Notes: generated from the letters alone by a model not told the origin. DNA of 64,000 nt from Paenibacillus sp. J2TS4 (GCF_018403245.1 NZ_BOSH01000009.1:165254-229253), one strand, 5' to 3'. Numbered from the stretch's first letter, positions 50,804-60,362 are shown. Numbers and translations are program-made.

Positions 50804-53800
50804 TTATTCAATATAGAAGGCGATTTGCCCACTCCCCGCATGGATCTCCTCCATCTCTTCGACACGGCGGAATTCCAGCTCCGAGATCAGCACTCCCTCC
50901 TGGAGCACCGACTCAAAGCGGCGAATAGCGCGCTCCCCTTCTGCATCTGCATGGACAAGCAGACGCACCCGTCTGTCAATCGGGAGCTGCAGCTTCTTCC
51001 GCTTATCCTGCACTGCCCTGATCAGCTCGCGCACCGTTCCTTCCTGAAGAAGCTCGGGGGTTAGGCGAGTGTCCAGCGTGACGGTAATTCCCGATCCTGA
51101 AGCGGCAGCGAAGCCTTCTTTGGTACGGGTCTCTACAATAAGCTCTTCCAGAGAGACTCTCATCGTTGTGCCACCGTTCTCCCATTCGAAGCTCCCCTGC
51201 TCCAGCCCTTGTTGAATTTGAGCCGGATTTAAGCCTTGCAGGTATGGCTGGATGTCGTTCGCCAACTTGCCGAATTTGGGACCGGCCAATTTCCAGTTCA
51301 GCTTAACCGTCTGATCGACAAATTCATTGTGATTTCCGGTTAAAGTTACCGTCTTCACGTTGATTTCTTCTCTGATCATCTCCTCATAAGGAAGAAGATC
51401 AAAGGCAAAATCGAGCGTCACCGCAAGCCCGGACAACGGTTGTCTTGTCTTGATTCCGGTATCGTTGCGCACGCTGCGGGCCAGTTCAACGATTTTACGG
51501 GCGGTCGCGATTCCTTGCTCCAATTCGGGAGAGATCCACGCCTCCTCCGGCGCCGGGAAAGCAGCAAGATGGACGCTCTCTCCTCCTCCGTTCAAGTTGA
51601 GGTACAAATCCTCCGCCAAGAACGGAGCGAAAGGAGCGATCATTCGGCTGACGGTAAGCAGCACGGTCCGCAGCGTCTGATAAGCGGAAATTTTGTCATC
51701 TGTCAGCCCATGTCCCCAATAGCGGTCACGAGAGCGACGAATGTACCAGTTGCTCAGCTCATCGATGAACGCTTCTATGCTTTTGGCCGGATTAAGGAAG
51801 TCGTATCCTTCGAGTCCGCGAACCGTATCCTTAAGCGTGCTGTTCAATCTGGAAAGAATCCAGCGGTCCAGTTGATGAACCGGCCTCTCTTCCGGATGCT
51901 CCTCCGGCCGGAAGTCGTCAATCGTCGCATAAAGAACATAGAAGGAATGAGCGTTGGTCAACGTATCGATTACCTTCGATTTAGCTTCGGCGACTAGAGA
52001 CTTCGTAAAGCGCTTATTGTTCCAAGGGGCGCTGTCTGCTAGTAGTGCCCAGCGAAAAGCATCCGCTCCGAACTCCTCAATGATTTCCCACGGATTAATT
52101 ACATTCCCTTTGCTCTTGGACATTTTCTGACCATTCTCGTCCAGAATATGTCCTGTCGACATAACTGCCTTATAAGGAGCCTGGCCGTTCAACAGGGTAG
52201 AGACCGCCAGCAGGCTGAAGAACCAGCCCCGGGTCTGATCAATCCCTTCGCAGATCATGTCAGCAGGATACTGCTCTGCAAACTGCTGCTTATCGCCAAA
52301 CGGATAATGATATTGTGCAAAGGGCATTGAGCCGCTGTCAAACCACACATCAATCACTTCCGGGGTGCGTTCCATCACCCCGGCACATTGCGGACAAGTC
52401 AATTGGACTTCGTCCACATAGGGCTTGTGCAGTTCCATCTCGCTGTCCAGAGGGGTGACCGACCGGCGGCGCAGGTCCTCCCTGGACTCGGGTGTATATT
52501 CACATTCGCAATCCCGGCAGATCCATACGTTGAGAGGAGTCCCCCAGTACCGATTGCGGCTTATATTCCAATCGATCAACTCCTCGAGAAATTTGCCGAA
52601 CCGCCCATCCCGGAGATGCTCCGGATACCAGCGTACGTTCTGATTGTTCTCGATCAGCTGTTCCTTCACCGCTGTGGTCCGGATAAACCAGCTTTCCATG
52701 GCGTAATAAAGCAGGGGCGAATGGCAGCGCCAGCAGAAGGGATAACTGTGCTCATACCGTTCCTTGGAGTACAGAAGGTTCCGGGCTGCTAAATCTTTAA
52801 CAATATCGACGTCGCAATCTTTGACGAAACGTCCGGCCAATGGAGCAACCGCCTCTATATACCGGCCAGAGGCATCCACAACCTGGAGCATGTCGATATT
52901 ATTATGTCGACAAGCGCGATAGTCGTCCTCTCCATGAGCCGGAGCGATATGAACGATCCCCGTACCGCTTGTATCGCTTACGAATTCCGCGCCGATGACG
53001 ACATGCCCCTTATTCAGCGGAGCAAAGGCAAATGGAGGTTGATAGGCCGTCCCGATGAACTCGGCACCGGAATGAACGGACAGCACCTCGTAATCGCCGT
53101 TCATAACTTGTTCTGCGAGAGTTTCCGCGACGATATATACTTCCTCCCCTTGCCGGACCCGGGCGTACGCGAGGTCAGGGTTAACGGCCAAAGCCGTATT
53201 GGCCGGAAGGGTCCACGGAGTTGTCGTCCAAGCCAGGAAGATGTCCCCGGATTGCTTGGACACAAATTTCACAGTAGCGCTCAAATCTTTAACGTCCTCA
53301 TAGCCTTGAGCAACCTCATGGGAACTGAGCGAGGTCTGGCAGCTCGGACAGTATGGACTGACGCGATGCCCCCGATAGAGCAAGCCCTTATGGTGGATTT
53401 GGGACAAAATATACCATACGCTCTCGATATAATCGTTAGTTAACGTCACATAGGGATTATCCAGGTCAGTCCAATAGCCAATCGCCTCCGTCAAGTCCCG
53501 CCATTGCTTTTCATACTCGAATACGCTCGATTTGCATTGGCGGACAAATTCAGCGACTCCGTAATGCTCAATTTCCTGCTTGCCGGAAATGCCGAGCTGC
53601 TTCTCCACTCCGAGCTCGACGGGAAGCCCGTGCGTATCCCAACCGGCTTTGCGGATGACCCGGTATCCGGTCATCGTCTTATAACGGCCGATGAAATCTT
53701 TGATCACCCGGCCGAGCACGTGTCCAATATGCGGAGCCCCATTCGCCGTAGGCGGTCCTTCATAAAAAACAAAATTCCGCTTGTCCGCAGCAGCCTCCGT

Positions 53801-53890
53801 CGATTTAGCGAACGTTCCTTTGTCCGCCCACTCCTTCAGAATGCGCCGCTCCCGCTCCCGCGCATTTTCCCTAACGTCTACCGGCTTCAT
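50804..53890 (-). CDS. ileS: Isoleucyl-tRNA synthetase, type 2
   Basis: 1028 residues. It charges tRNA-Ile. Motifs: FVFYEGPPTANGAPHIGHVL (HIGH), RKAGWDTHGLPVELGVEKQL, editing-domain IVHIAPAHGEDDYRACRHNN, and QKMSKSKGNVINPWEIIEEF (KMSKS). The zinc-binding CRDCECEY and CPQCAGV pairs lie near 470-530, before KMSKS. The EGPPTANG...HIGHVLGRVIKD form is that of IleS2, the eukaryote-like type, rather than the usual bacterial type with PFANGDIHIGHALNK. IleS2 enzymes are generally tolerant of mupirocin. ATG at 53890 follows GGGGAGGCCAGG. It lies 35 bases after ilvA, and both should be under the Ile T-box. Confidence 0.95.
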   Translation of the reverse strand: MKPVDVRENARERERRILKEWADKGTFAKSTEAAADKRNFVFYEGPPTANGAPHIGHVLGRVIKDFIGRYKTMTGYRVIRKAGWDTHGLPVELGVEKQLGISGKQEIEHYGVAEFVRQCKSSVFEYEKQWRDLTEAIGYWTDLDNPYVTLTNDYIESVWYILSQIHHKGLLYRGHRVSPYCPSCQTSLSSHEVAQGYEDVKDLSATVKFVSKQSGDIFLAWTTTPWTLPANTALAVNPDLAYARVRQGEEVYIVAETLAEQVMNGDYEVLSVHSGAEFIGTAYQPPFAFAPLNKGHVVIGAEFVSDTSGTGIVHIAPAHGEDDYRACRHNNIDMLQVVDASGRYIEAVAPLAGRFVKDCDVDIVKDLAARNLLYSKERYEHSYPFCWRCHSPLLYYAMESWFIRTTAVKEQLIENNQNVRWYPEHLRDGRFGKFLEELIDWNISRNRYWGTPLNVWICRDCECEYTPESREDLRRRSVTPLDSEMELHKPYVDEVQLTCPQCAGVMERTPEVIDVWFDSGSMPFAQYHYPFGDKQQFAEQYPADMICEGIDQTRGWFFSLLAVSTLLNGQAPYKAVMSTGHILDENGQKMSKSKGNVINPWEIIEEFGADAFRWALLADSAPWNNKRFTKSLVAEAKSKVIDTLTNAHSFYVLYATIDDFRPEEHPEERPVHQLDRWILSRLNSTLKDTVRGLEGYDFLNPAKSIEAFIDELSNWYIRRSRDRYWGHGLTDDKISAYQTLRTVLLTVSRMIAPFAPFLAEDLYLNLNGGGESVHLAAFPAPEEAWISPELEQGIATARKIVELARSVRNDTGIKTRQPLSGLAVTLDFAFDLLPYEEMIREEINVKTVTLTGNHNEFVDQTVKLNWKLAGPKFGKLANDIQPYLQGLNPAQIQQGLEQGSFEWENGGTTMRVSLEELIVETRTKEGFAAASGSGITVTLDTRLTPELLQEGTVRELIRAVQDKRKKLQLPIDRRVRLLVHADAEGERAIRRFESVLQEGVLISELEFRRVEEMEEIHAGSGQIAFYIE

Positions 53891-53925
53891 CCTGGCCTCC
53901 CCTTTCTTTAATTTTATTTTCAAGG

Positions 53926-55194
53926 TCAAATTAATAAATTGAACAGGACCGGATCTTTATTGAGCTCCGTGTACTGGAAGCCTTTCTTTTCCATTCTTTC
54001 AATTAAGGGAACATAATCCTCCCGGCATTTCAATTCAATCCCGACCAGCGCCGGTCCATTATCTTTATTATGTTTTTTCGTATATTCAAACCGGGTAATA
54101 TCATCGTTCGGCCCAAGCACATGGTCCAGAAACTCCCGGAGAGCGCCAGCCCGCTGCGGAAAATTGACGGTAAAATAATGCTTCAGCCCCTCGTAAATCA
54201 GCGACCTCTCTTTAATTTCCTGCATCCGGTCGATATCATTATTGCCGCCGCTGATGACACAGACGACGTTCTTGCCGCGGATTTGCTCCCGATACAGATC
54301 CAACGCTGCTATGGGCAGTGCGCCGGCCGGCTCCGCAACGATAGCATTTTCGTTATACAAATCGAGAATGCTTGTGCACACCTTTCCTTCCGGAACAAGC
54401 AGCACATCATCTAGCACTTCTCTACAGATAGCGCTGGTCAATTCCCCTACCCGTTTGACCGCAGCTCCATCCACGAACTTATCCATGTTCTCCAGTGTGA
54501 CCGGCTCATTGTTAGCAATCGCTTCACTCAAGGAAGGAGCGCCGGCTGGCTCGACGCCGATCACTTTGGTCGCGGGGCTAATCGTTTTAACATAGGTGCC
54601 CACACCTGCCGCCAGACCACCGCCACCGACGGTTACAAAAATATAATCCGCCCCGCCGTCCATGCTCTCTAATATTTCCATCCCTACCGTGCCGTTGCCG
54701 GCAACGATCTTCGGATCATCAAACGGGTGAATGAAGATCATCCCGGACTGCTCGCACGTTTGAACGGCTTCCGCATAGGCATCGTCAAACGTATCCCCGG
54801 TCAAAATAACTTCAACATAAGATCCCCCGAATAATTTGACCTGGGTAACTTTCTGCCTTGGCGTCGTGCTCGGCATAAAGATTTTGCCTTGAATTTGCAA
54901 AGCATTGCAGGAAAAAGCGACTCCCTGCGCATGGTTGCCGGCACTCGCGCAGACGATCCCGCGGGCACATTCTTCAGCGGACAGCGTGCGAATCCAGTGA
55001 TAAGCTCCACGGATTTTGAAGGAACGGACGACCTGCAAATCTTCCCTTTTCAAGTACACGTTGCAATCATAACGATCGGACAGAATTTTATCCCTCTGCA
55101 GCGGAGTCCGTACAATAACTTCTTTCAGCACATGATGGGCATATACGATATCTTCCATGCCTACGGTGTTTTTCGTGTTCATTTGATTCATCAT
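53926..55194 (-). CDS. ilvA: Threonine dehydratase, biosynthetic
   Basis: 422 residues, the same length as B. subtilis IlvA. It deaminates threonine to 2-oxobutanoate, the first step to isoleucine, using PLP. The PLP Lys is in YLKREDLQVVRSFKIRGAYH. Further motifs are CASAGNHAQGVAFSCNAL, FVTVGGGGLAAGVGTYV and VVCVISGGNNDIDRMQEI. A single ACT-like C-terminal domain (HYFTVNFPQRAGALREFLDH) senses isoleucine. Start ATG at 55194 or the next codon, after AAGGGGATA. First gene after the T-box leader. Confidence 0.97.
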   Translation of the reverse strand: MMNQMNTKNTVGMEDIVYAHHVLKEVIVRTPLQRDKILSDRYDCNVYLKREDLQVVRSFKIRGAYHWIRTLSAEECARGIVCASAGNHAQGVAFSCNALQIQGKIFMPSTTPRQKVTQVKLFGGSYVEVILTGDTFDDAYAEAVQTCEQSGMIFIHPFDDPKIVAGNGTVGMEILESMDGGADYIFVTVGGGGLAAGVGTYVKTISPATKVIGVEPAGAPSLSEAIANNEPVTLENMDKFVDGAAVKRVGELTSAICREVLDDVLLVPEGKVCTSILDLYNENAIVAEPAGALPIAALDLYREQIRGKNVVCVISGGNNDIDRMQEIKERSLIYEGLKHYFTVNFPQRAGALREFLDHVLGPNDDITRFEYTKKHNKDNGPALVGIELKCREDYVPLIERMEKKGFQYTELNKDPVLFNLLI

Positions 55195-55289
55195 TATCCC
55201 CTTCTTTACCAATAGTCCTTCGGAAGGTAGGAATACAAAGCCAAAACTCGCCCTGGAGCTCCCTTTCTTTCTCCACCCCCGAATCCAAA

Positions 55290-55590
55290 TAAAAAAGTCC
55301 CGTCCCCGACAAGGGACGAGACTTAAGCTCGCGTTACCACCCTAATTCCGCCGTGCCGGAATATAAGCATAATATCCGAAAAAAGCACTGCGGCGCTCAA
55401 CAACGTACTATCATACGCGTTCCTTGTAACGGCGGACTCCCGGTAAAGCTTACTCACAAAGTTCAGCTTTACTTCTCAGAGATGATTTTCGGCTATGTTC
55501 TGAACGTTGGCTTTCAGCGGAGGCGCCAACTCTCTGGGGAACAAAATCACAGCTTACTCTTTCTCTTCAACGAATTTATCAGAAAATTAA
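55290..55590 (-). promoter_or_regulatory. T-box riboswitch, isoleucine-specific
   Basis: On the minus strand the T-box AGGGTGGTAACGCG lies at 55343-55330, followed by the terminator GTCTCGTCCC...GGGACGGGACTTTTTT (55324-55290). Upstream, stem I is formed by AGAGA/TCTCT and GCTGTG/CATAGC. The loop across from GAGTA holds CGAAAATCA, with the Ile codon ATC at 55486-55484. The TGGT in the T-box fits a tRNA ending ACCA. Uncharged tRNA-Ile should favour read-through into ilvA and ileS. Confidence 0.93.
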
Positions 55591-55600
55591 TTTAATAATA

Positions 55601-55629
55601 GTTATACCGTGTTTTTAAGGCGGTGTCAA
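55601..55629 (-). promoter_or_regulatory. Sigma-A promoter of the T-box-ilvA-ileS operon
   Basis: Minus strand TTGACA (55629-55624), 17-base spacer, TATAAC (55606-55601). It overlaps the end region of the upstream hypothetical gene's spacer and places the start near 55594, just before stem I. Confidence 0.85.
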
Positions 55630-55633
55630 TGGT

Positions 55634-56026
55634 CTACAAATGGATGCCGGCGGAAAAATGATCATAGTCGTCCCCCGATGGATCAAACACTGAAGGTTGC
55701 CCATCCTCTGCTTGATTCGCCGGATCGGCAGCACCCTGCTGCAAATAGCTGTCAGGCCAGTCTTCATTTACCGTATGAGCAGGAATCGAAATTCCATCCA
55801 TGCCATAAGCGGAGGCAAGCACTCGTTCCTCTTGCCCGCGGTGGGTTTCTTGCAGCCTTCCCCCATGGGCCTGGGCAATTTCCAAAGCAGAGGTAAGATC
55901 CCCGCGCTCTACCTGAATGCTAACCACCAGCTTGCTTTTGTAGCCCAGCTCATTCAACATATCGCAGGCCTGGACGGCCGATCCAGGGTGATCGAATTCG
56001 AAGGAAACCGCATTTGCATTTTCCAT
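55634..56026 (-). CDS. Hypothetical protein with ferredoxin-like N-terminus
   Basis: 130 residues, acidic, soluble. The first 75 residues (AVSFEFDHPGSAVQACDMLN, ELGYKSKLVVSIQVERGDLT, SALEIAQAHGG) look like a beta-alpha-beta unit. The tail is Asp/Gln-rich and disordered, ending DDYDHFSAGIHL. I do not recognise the family. ATG at 56026 was chosen because AGGAGTGGACTTA precedes it. It sits between ecsB and the T-box promoter, whose -35 begins five bases beyond its stop. Confidence 0.75.
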   Translation of the reverse strand: MENANAVSFEFDHPGSAVQACDMLNELGYKSKLVVSIQVERGDLTSALEIAQAHGGRLQETHRGQEERVLASAYGMDGISIPAHTVNEDWPDSYLQQGAADPANQAEDGQPSVFDPSGDDYDHFSAGIHL

Positions 56027-56143
56027 TAAGTCCACTCCTAATCCAACAATTTTATAGAGATTGTCTTCAATAAATCCCTTTGTCTTCACTTACTTATAGG
56101 GCTTATTTTCGATTAGGTTAACCGTTTGGAGCCGGGTTCATAC

Positions 56144-57370
56144 TTATCTATCAAACATCGTAAGAAGTCCTGCGGCCCAATAGCCTAATACCCCGCCGAC
56201 CGGCAGAAGCAGCATGGCTCCCAGCCAGGAATAGACTGCTGCGCCCAACACCGCGCTTATGATAAGGTATCCCGGCATTGCGGTGAAGACAATCATTCTT
56301 TTGGTCGCTTCGCGGATCACTCCGTCCTTCCAGGAAAACATCTTAATAAAAGGACCTTTCCTGGATTCCTGCCCATTCTGCTTCACCATGTACGACAACA
56401 GGAATGCGGCTGCCGCCCAAAGCACCCATTTCATTGGGAAAGGCAAAGCGATCATCCCAAATGAACAAACCGAAACAAACTGGATGTACAGAAGAACCGA
56501 CGGTTTTGAACGAAAAAATAATTTTATTCCGGTTTCTGCTATTCCGTTGGCGGCCGTCCTTTTATTAAACAACCGGTTGGAGGAACGGAATAACAAGGGA
56601 CGCTTTCTCCCCGATTTGGGCTGTATAGATGTGACATTAGCAAGCACAAAGCCTGTGAATTTCATCTTCGCCTCGTAATCACGGCGGATATCCTGAACCA
56701 TTAGCGCCCGGGCTCCCTGAAGCTTCTTCTTCCATAAGACAAGAGCGGCAAAGCTCAGCAGGATGCAGAGCAGAAGAGCCAGCGGTTGAATCGGCATGAT
56801 CCAGTAGCTTCCCGAAAAATAAAGAAAGAAGCTAATGCAAAAAAGTGGGATTTGCAGCAAAACCAGCCTCCAGCCGGAATACCTTGTCTCCAACAATGGC
56901 CAGATGAGCTGTGAATTCAATTTATACAAATAAGTAAAGATCCCCAGCCATACAATAGTAGCCGCCGTAAACGAGTACGCAAAGGTGAGGAAGGGGGTTA
57001 GGAAGCTGAGGATGGCCGCCGTCTCGATTAACTGTTTCGTCAGAGTATAGAGCAAGCCTCGTCTTCTCAATTCTCTGACCCAATGAGGATGCTGCAGCAG
57101 AACCAATTGATCCGCTGCCTCAAGAAAGCAGCGTAACGTCCCCGAGCTGGCATAAAGAAATAAAACGAAGGAAACTAGCGCGAACGGAATATAGCTAAAC
57201 CACTCTGGAGGGGTGACCATCCAGTCATAATATTGAATAGAGAGGAAGAAAAGCGCAGGCACGACAATGTACAAAGCCACTGTCCAATCTACGGTCATAT
57301 TCAATATACTCCATTGAAATTTGGCGTTTTCTTTTAATCTTCGCGCAAATAATTGTTGAGGTGTCATCAT
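56144..57370 (-). CDS. ecsB: ABC transporter permease, EcsB type
   Basis: 408 residues with about ten membrane helices. The N-terminus ARRLKENAKFQWSILNMTVD and the placement after an EcsA-type ATPase identify EcsB. In B. subtilis EcsAB affects intramembrane protease RasP, secretion, competence and sporulation. The transported substrate is not settled. Start ATG at 57370 (or 57367), 68 bases after the ecsA stop. Confidence 0.88.
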   Translation of the reverse strand: MMTPQQLFARRLKENAKFQWSILNMTVDWTVALYIVVPALFFLSIQYYDWMVTPPEWFSYIPFALVSFVLFLYASSGTLRCFLEAADQLVLLQHPHWVRELRRRGLLYTLTKQLIETAAILSFLTPFLTFAYSFTAATIVWLGIFTYLYKLNSQLIWPLLETRYSGWRLVLLQIPLFCISFFLYFSGSYWIMPIQPLALLLCILLSFAALVLWKKKLQGARALMVQDIRRDYEAKMKFTGFVLANVTSIQPKSGRKRPLLFRSSNRLFNKRTAANGIAETGIKLFFRSKPSVLLYIQFVSVCSFGMIALPFPMKWVLWAAAAFLLSYMVKQNGQESRKGPFIKMFSWKDGVIREATKRMIVFTAMPGYLIISAVLGAAVYSWLGAMLLLPVGGVLGYWAAGLLTMFDR

Positions 57371-57438
57371 CTAATCTTATCTCCTTGGGAAAGGCTGCTT
57401 TTTCTGTCCGGGTTAGTTCTGGACTAGGCAGGATCTGA

Positions 57439-58188
57439 TCAAAGAAGCGAGTTGAAGCATTCAAACAACGATTCTCCCGGCATTCCGCATTGCTGACGAA
57501 TGGACTCCAAATCGCCCTGGGCTGCAAGTCGGCCTTCGTTCATTAGCAAGAAGGAGTCGCAAATCTTTTCCGCTGTGTCCAACACGTGGGTGGACATAAG
57601 CACGCCTGCTCCGCGTCTGCGTTTTTCATTCAATAATTCCAAGAAATCTTTAATGGCACGCGGATCCAGGCCAATAAAGGGCTCGTCCACAATATACAAA
57701 ACCGGCTCATGCAGAAAAGCGAGAATGAGCATAACTTTTTGCTGCATTCCTTTGGAGAAGCTAGACGGCAGATGATGCCTTACCTCCGTCATTCTGAATT
57801 TAGCCAGCAATTTCTCTGCTCGGGCTTCGAATACCCCCTGCTCCAGCTCCCAGGCGCTGGCCGCAAGCTCCAGATGCTCCCATAGCGTTAACCGATCATA
57901 CAGAATCGGATGCTCGGGAATATAGGAATAAGTGCCGTTCATCGTAATGTCTCCCCGAAAATCGGTGAGCAGGCCGAGAATGGCTTTAACGGTTGTACTT
58001 TTCCCCGCACCGTTAGGACCAATCAATCCTACCAGTTGTCCGGGGCTAATAGAGAAATCGACATCGCTAATTACAGCGTCCCGATCGGTATACCCTGCGC
58101 TTTCTATATGAACCTTCAACAGTTCTGCCTGAGCATCGTGGAAGGAAAGCTGGCTCTGGTTGGCGGAAGAGGTCTGTTCGGTTGTCAT
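57439..58188 (-). CDS. ecsA: ABC transporter ATP-binding protein, EcsA type
   Basis: 249 residues. Walker A LIGPNGAGKSTTVKAILGLL, Q-loop region YSYIPEHPILYDRLTLWEHL (typical of EcsA), signature SSFSKGMQQKVMLILAFLHE, Walker B YIVDEPFIGLDPRAIKDFL and H-loop MSTHVLDTAEKICD. All catalytic residues are present. It pairs with the following ecsB. Confidence 0.93.
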   Translation of the reverse strand: MTTEQTSSANQSQLSFHDAQAELLKVHIESAGYTDRDAVISDVDFSISPGQLVGLIGPNGAGKSTTVKAILGLLTDFRGDITMNGTYSYIPEHPILYDRLTLWEHLELAASAWELEQGVFEARAEKLLAKFRMTEVRHHLPSSFSKGMQQKVMLILAFLHEPVLYIVDEPFIGLDPRAIKDFLELLNEKRRRGAGVLMSTHVLDTAEKICDSFLLMNEGRLAAQGDLESIRQQCGMPGESLFECFNSLL

Positions 58189-58521
58189 GTTCTCCCCTCT
58201 TTCGAACTTGATTATTATTAGGTATTACGAACTATACCGTCGTTAGTTTCCAAAAACGGAGAAAAAGTTAGCAGATTTAAGATTCTAATCCCTTTTGTAA
58301 TGGCATTTACATAAGCCTTTCCATAAGTGCCTTTCCATAAGTTTATAGGAAAAAGTTCAACGATATTTGATTTTTCTTGGGAGTCTGAACAATCCATTTC
58401 CGAACCCGGAGGAATAAAAAAAGCAGGCTGCGCAGCCTGCCATGAATGATATAGAAAGATGATGTTGCTATATTTAGTTTGGTAACAATCGAAGTATCCC
58501 TGCGTTCCGCATACGATTCCT
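58189..58521. other. Spacer between pitA and ecsA
   Basis: 333 bases holding the pitA terminator and upstream DNA of ecsA. I see no gene or clear promoter beyond that. Confidence 0.5.
58416..58440 (-). terminator. Terminator of pitA
   Basis: GCAGGCTGCGCAGCCTGC (58423-58440) is a perfect self-complement. On the minus strand it is followed by seven T. It lies 82 bases after the pitA stop. Confidence 0.88.
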
Positions 58522-59517
58522 CTAGAATAGCATCATCATCAACTTGTAAATGACAAAAGCCAAGACCATCGAAATCGGGATAGTAATGACCCAGGTCATA
58601 ATCATTTGCCCGACCGTTCCCCAATTAATGGAGCGGAAGCGGACCGCACTGCCTGTTCCAATAATGGCCGACGTAATGACATGGGTTGTCGAAAGAGGCA
58701 TCCCGTAATGAGTTGCGGTTTGCAAGACAAGCGTTGATGTCAGGTCGGAAGCAAACCCGTTCATCGGCTCGATTTTAATAATTTTCTTGCTCACTGTCTT
58801 GATGATCTTCATCCCGCCAAAGGCGGTTCCAAGCCCCATCGCGGTAGCCGCCGCGGCCTTAACCCAAAAAGGAACGTGCAGCTCTGTCTGAAAGTCTCCC
58901 GCAATGAGCGCAAAAACAATTATGCCCATTGCTTTCTGAGCATCGTTAGCTCCATGGGAAAAAGCTTGGGCTCCTGCGGAAACGATCTGCATCAACCGGA
59001 AACTTCGGTTGACTTTACTCGGAGAGCGATTCCCCAGCAGATAGATCAGCCAGCGGATAATATTCAACACTATATATCCGACAACAAAAGCGATAACCGG
59101 CGATAAAATAAGGATGATAATAATTTTGTTGAAGCCCGACCAGTTAATGGCATCCAACCCGGCTCCGGCAAAAACAGCGCCAGCCAGCGACCCAATCAGA
59201 GTGTGAGAAGAGGACGATGGAATACCGAAATACCAAGTAATGAGATTCCAGGCAATGGCCGAGATTAACGCGGCTATTACAATTTGCAAACCATTCTCAA
59301 TTTGAAAAGGATCAGCAATGCTTCCGCCTACATTCTTGGCCACTCCTTCAAAAATAATCGCACCCACAAAGTTGAGAACCGCCGCATACATAATCGCCGT
59401 CCGGGGTGTCAACGCTTTGGTCGATACCGAGGTGGCAATCGCATTCGCCGTATCGTGAAACCCGTTAATAAAATCAAAAATAAGCGCCAGTAGAACAACT
59501 ATGATAATGATTGTCAC
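58522..59517 (-). CDS. pitA: Low-affinity inorganic phosphate transporter
   Basis: 331 residues. PiT/PHO4 family with two repeated signature motifs. The first is FDFINGFHDTANAIATSVST near the N-terminus; the second is AQAFSHGANDAQKAMGIIVF. Later LPLSTTHVITSAIIGTGSAV completes the pattern. It takes up metal-phosphate with protons. The DUF47 regulator (pit accessory protein) that often precedes pit genes in Bacillus is not present. ATG at 59517 follows GGGGGATCCCGTGT. Confidence 0.95.
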   Translation of the reverse strand: MTIIIIVVLLALIFDFINGFHDTANAIATSVSTKALTPRTAIMYAAVLNFVGAIIFEGVAKNVGGSIADPFQIENGLQIVIAALISAIAWNLITWYFGIPSSSSHTLIGSLAGAVFAGAGLDAINWSGFNKIIIILILSPVIAFVVGYIVLNIIRWLIYLLGNRSPSKVNRSFRLMQIVSAGAQAFSHGANDAQKAMGIIVFALIAGDFQTELHVPFWVKAAAATAMGLGTAFGGMKIIKTVSKKIIKIEPMNGFASDLTSTLVLQTATHYGMPLSTTHVITSAIIGTGSAVRFRSINWGTVGQMIMTWVITIPISMVLAFVIYKLMMMLF

Positions 59518-59861
59518 ACGGGATCCCCCTATATTTCATACGTTGCAGATCTATGAAAAGCTACACCCGGCAGCTTGTTTTTTATCCGAAGGTCACACAA
59601 AAGGTTAACACAAATTAGGCAACATTCAAATAATAACACAATTCATTATAATTTCATTAATAATTTTTAACTATCTTCTACAATTTTCGCAACATGGAAT
59701 ATAGAGGCCTCTAAATCTTAACCATTTCACAACAAAAGAGTGCGAAATCGGGCTATCGGTTATCCTTCCCTATTCACACAACAAATTGTCTCCAGCTTAT
59801 GTAAGCATCATTACTAGCTTACCCTGTTCTCTCTCCAGAAAAACGAAGAACATCTATTTTC
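59518..59861. other. AT-rich spacer upstream of pitA
   Basis: 344 bases, AT-rich. I see no gene and no promoter that I can assign with confidence. A TTAACA-like sequence occurs near 59605, but not as a clear Pho box. Confidence 0.4.
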
Positions 59862-60050
59862 TTATTTAATGATAGCGTTTACAATTCCTCCCAGAAATCC
59901 GGCCAGCAGAAACAAGACGGCGGCTCCCGTCAACAAAAACATCACTCTCTCGGTCTGTGGTTCCAGATGACTTTCCCCGCAATGGGGGCACCATTTAGCT
60001 TTCTTCGATATTTTATTCCCACAGGTCTTGCAGTTTGAATTAAGACCCAT
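59862..60050 (-). CDS. Zinc-ribbon single-helix membrane peptide
   Basis: 62 residues. An N-terminal zinc ribbon (CKTCGNKISKKAKWCPHCGE) is followed by one membrane helix (VMFLLTGAAVLFLLAGFLGG) and a short end. Such zinc_ribbon_2-like peptides are common and uncharacterised. ATG at 60050 was chosen because GGAGGCAGAGTCAT stands before it; the longer frame upstream has no such site. Confidence 0.8.
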   Translation of the reverse strand: MGLNSNCKTCGNKISKKAKWCPHCGESHLEPQTERVMFLLTGAAVLFLLAGFLGGIVNAIIK

Positions 60051-60272
60051 ATGACTCTGCCTCCGATCGTTGGCGTCGGTTCTTTCATCCGATACAGCCC
60101 ATCTTACTATATAAGACATCTTCGAAATAGGTTTTGTTACGGGCAAAATTAAATTTTTTTTGTATCCTCACTAAGGAGTCACATTTTCGACATAATCACG
60201 TTATAAATCAAACAGAATTTCTACTTTATTTTTTCCGTTTCAATCGTTATACTAGAGCGTAGTCATTCCGAT

Positions 60273-60291
60273 GATAATGATTTTCATTATT
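60273..60291 (+). promoter_or_regulatory. Fur box 1, upstream of the iron ABC importer
   Basis: GATAATGATTTTCATTATT matches the 19-base consensus GATAATGATAATCATTATC at 16 positions. It implies repression by Fur when iron is plentiful. Confidence 0.85.
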
Positions 60292-60343
60292 ATTAAATCA
60301 TATAGAAATATGGAGGGAAAATTTCTTTTTTTGCCACATAGTT

Positions 60344-60362
60344 GAGAATGAATATTATTGTC
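60344..60362 (+). promoter_or_regulatory. Fur box 2, weaker
   Basis: GAGAATGAATATTATTGTC matches the Fur consensus at 14 of 19 positions. It lies 71 bases after box 1 and 62 bases before the start codon. Confidence 0.55.

Noticed and set aside
59520..59640. Pho box upstream of pitA
   Set aside because: Only one TTAACA-like word on the wrong strand, with no regular repeat.
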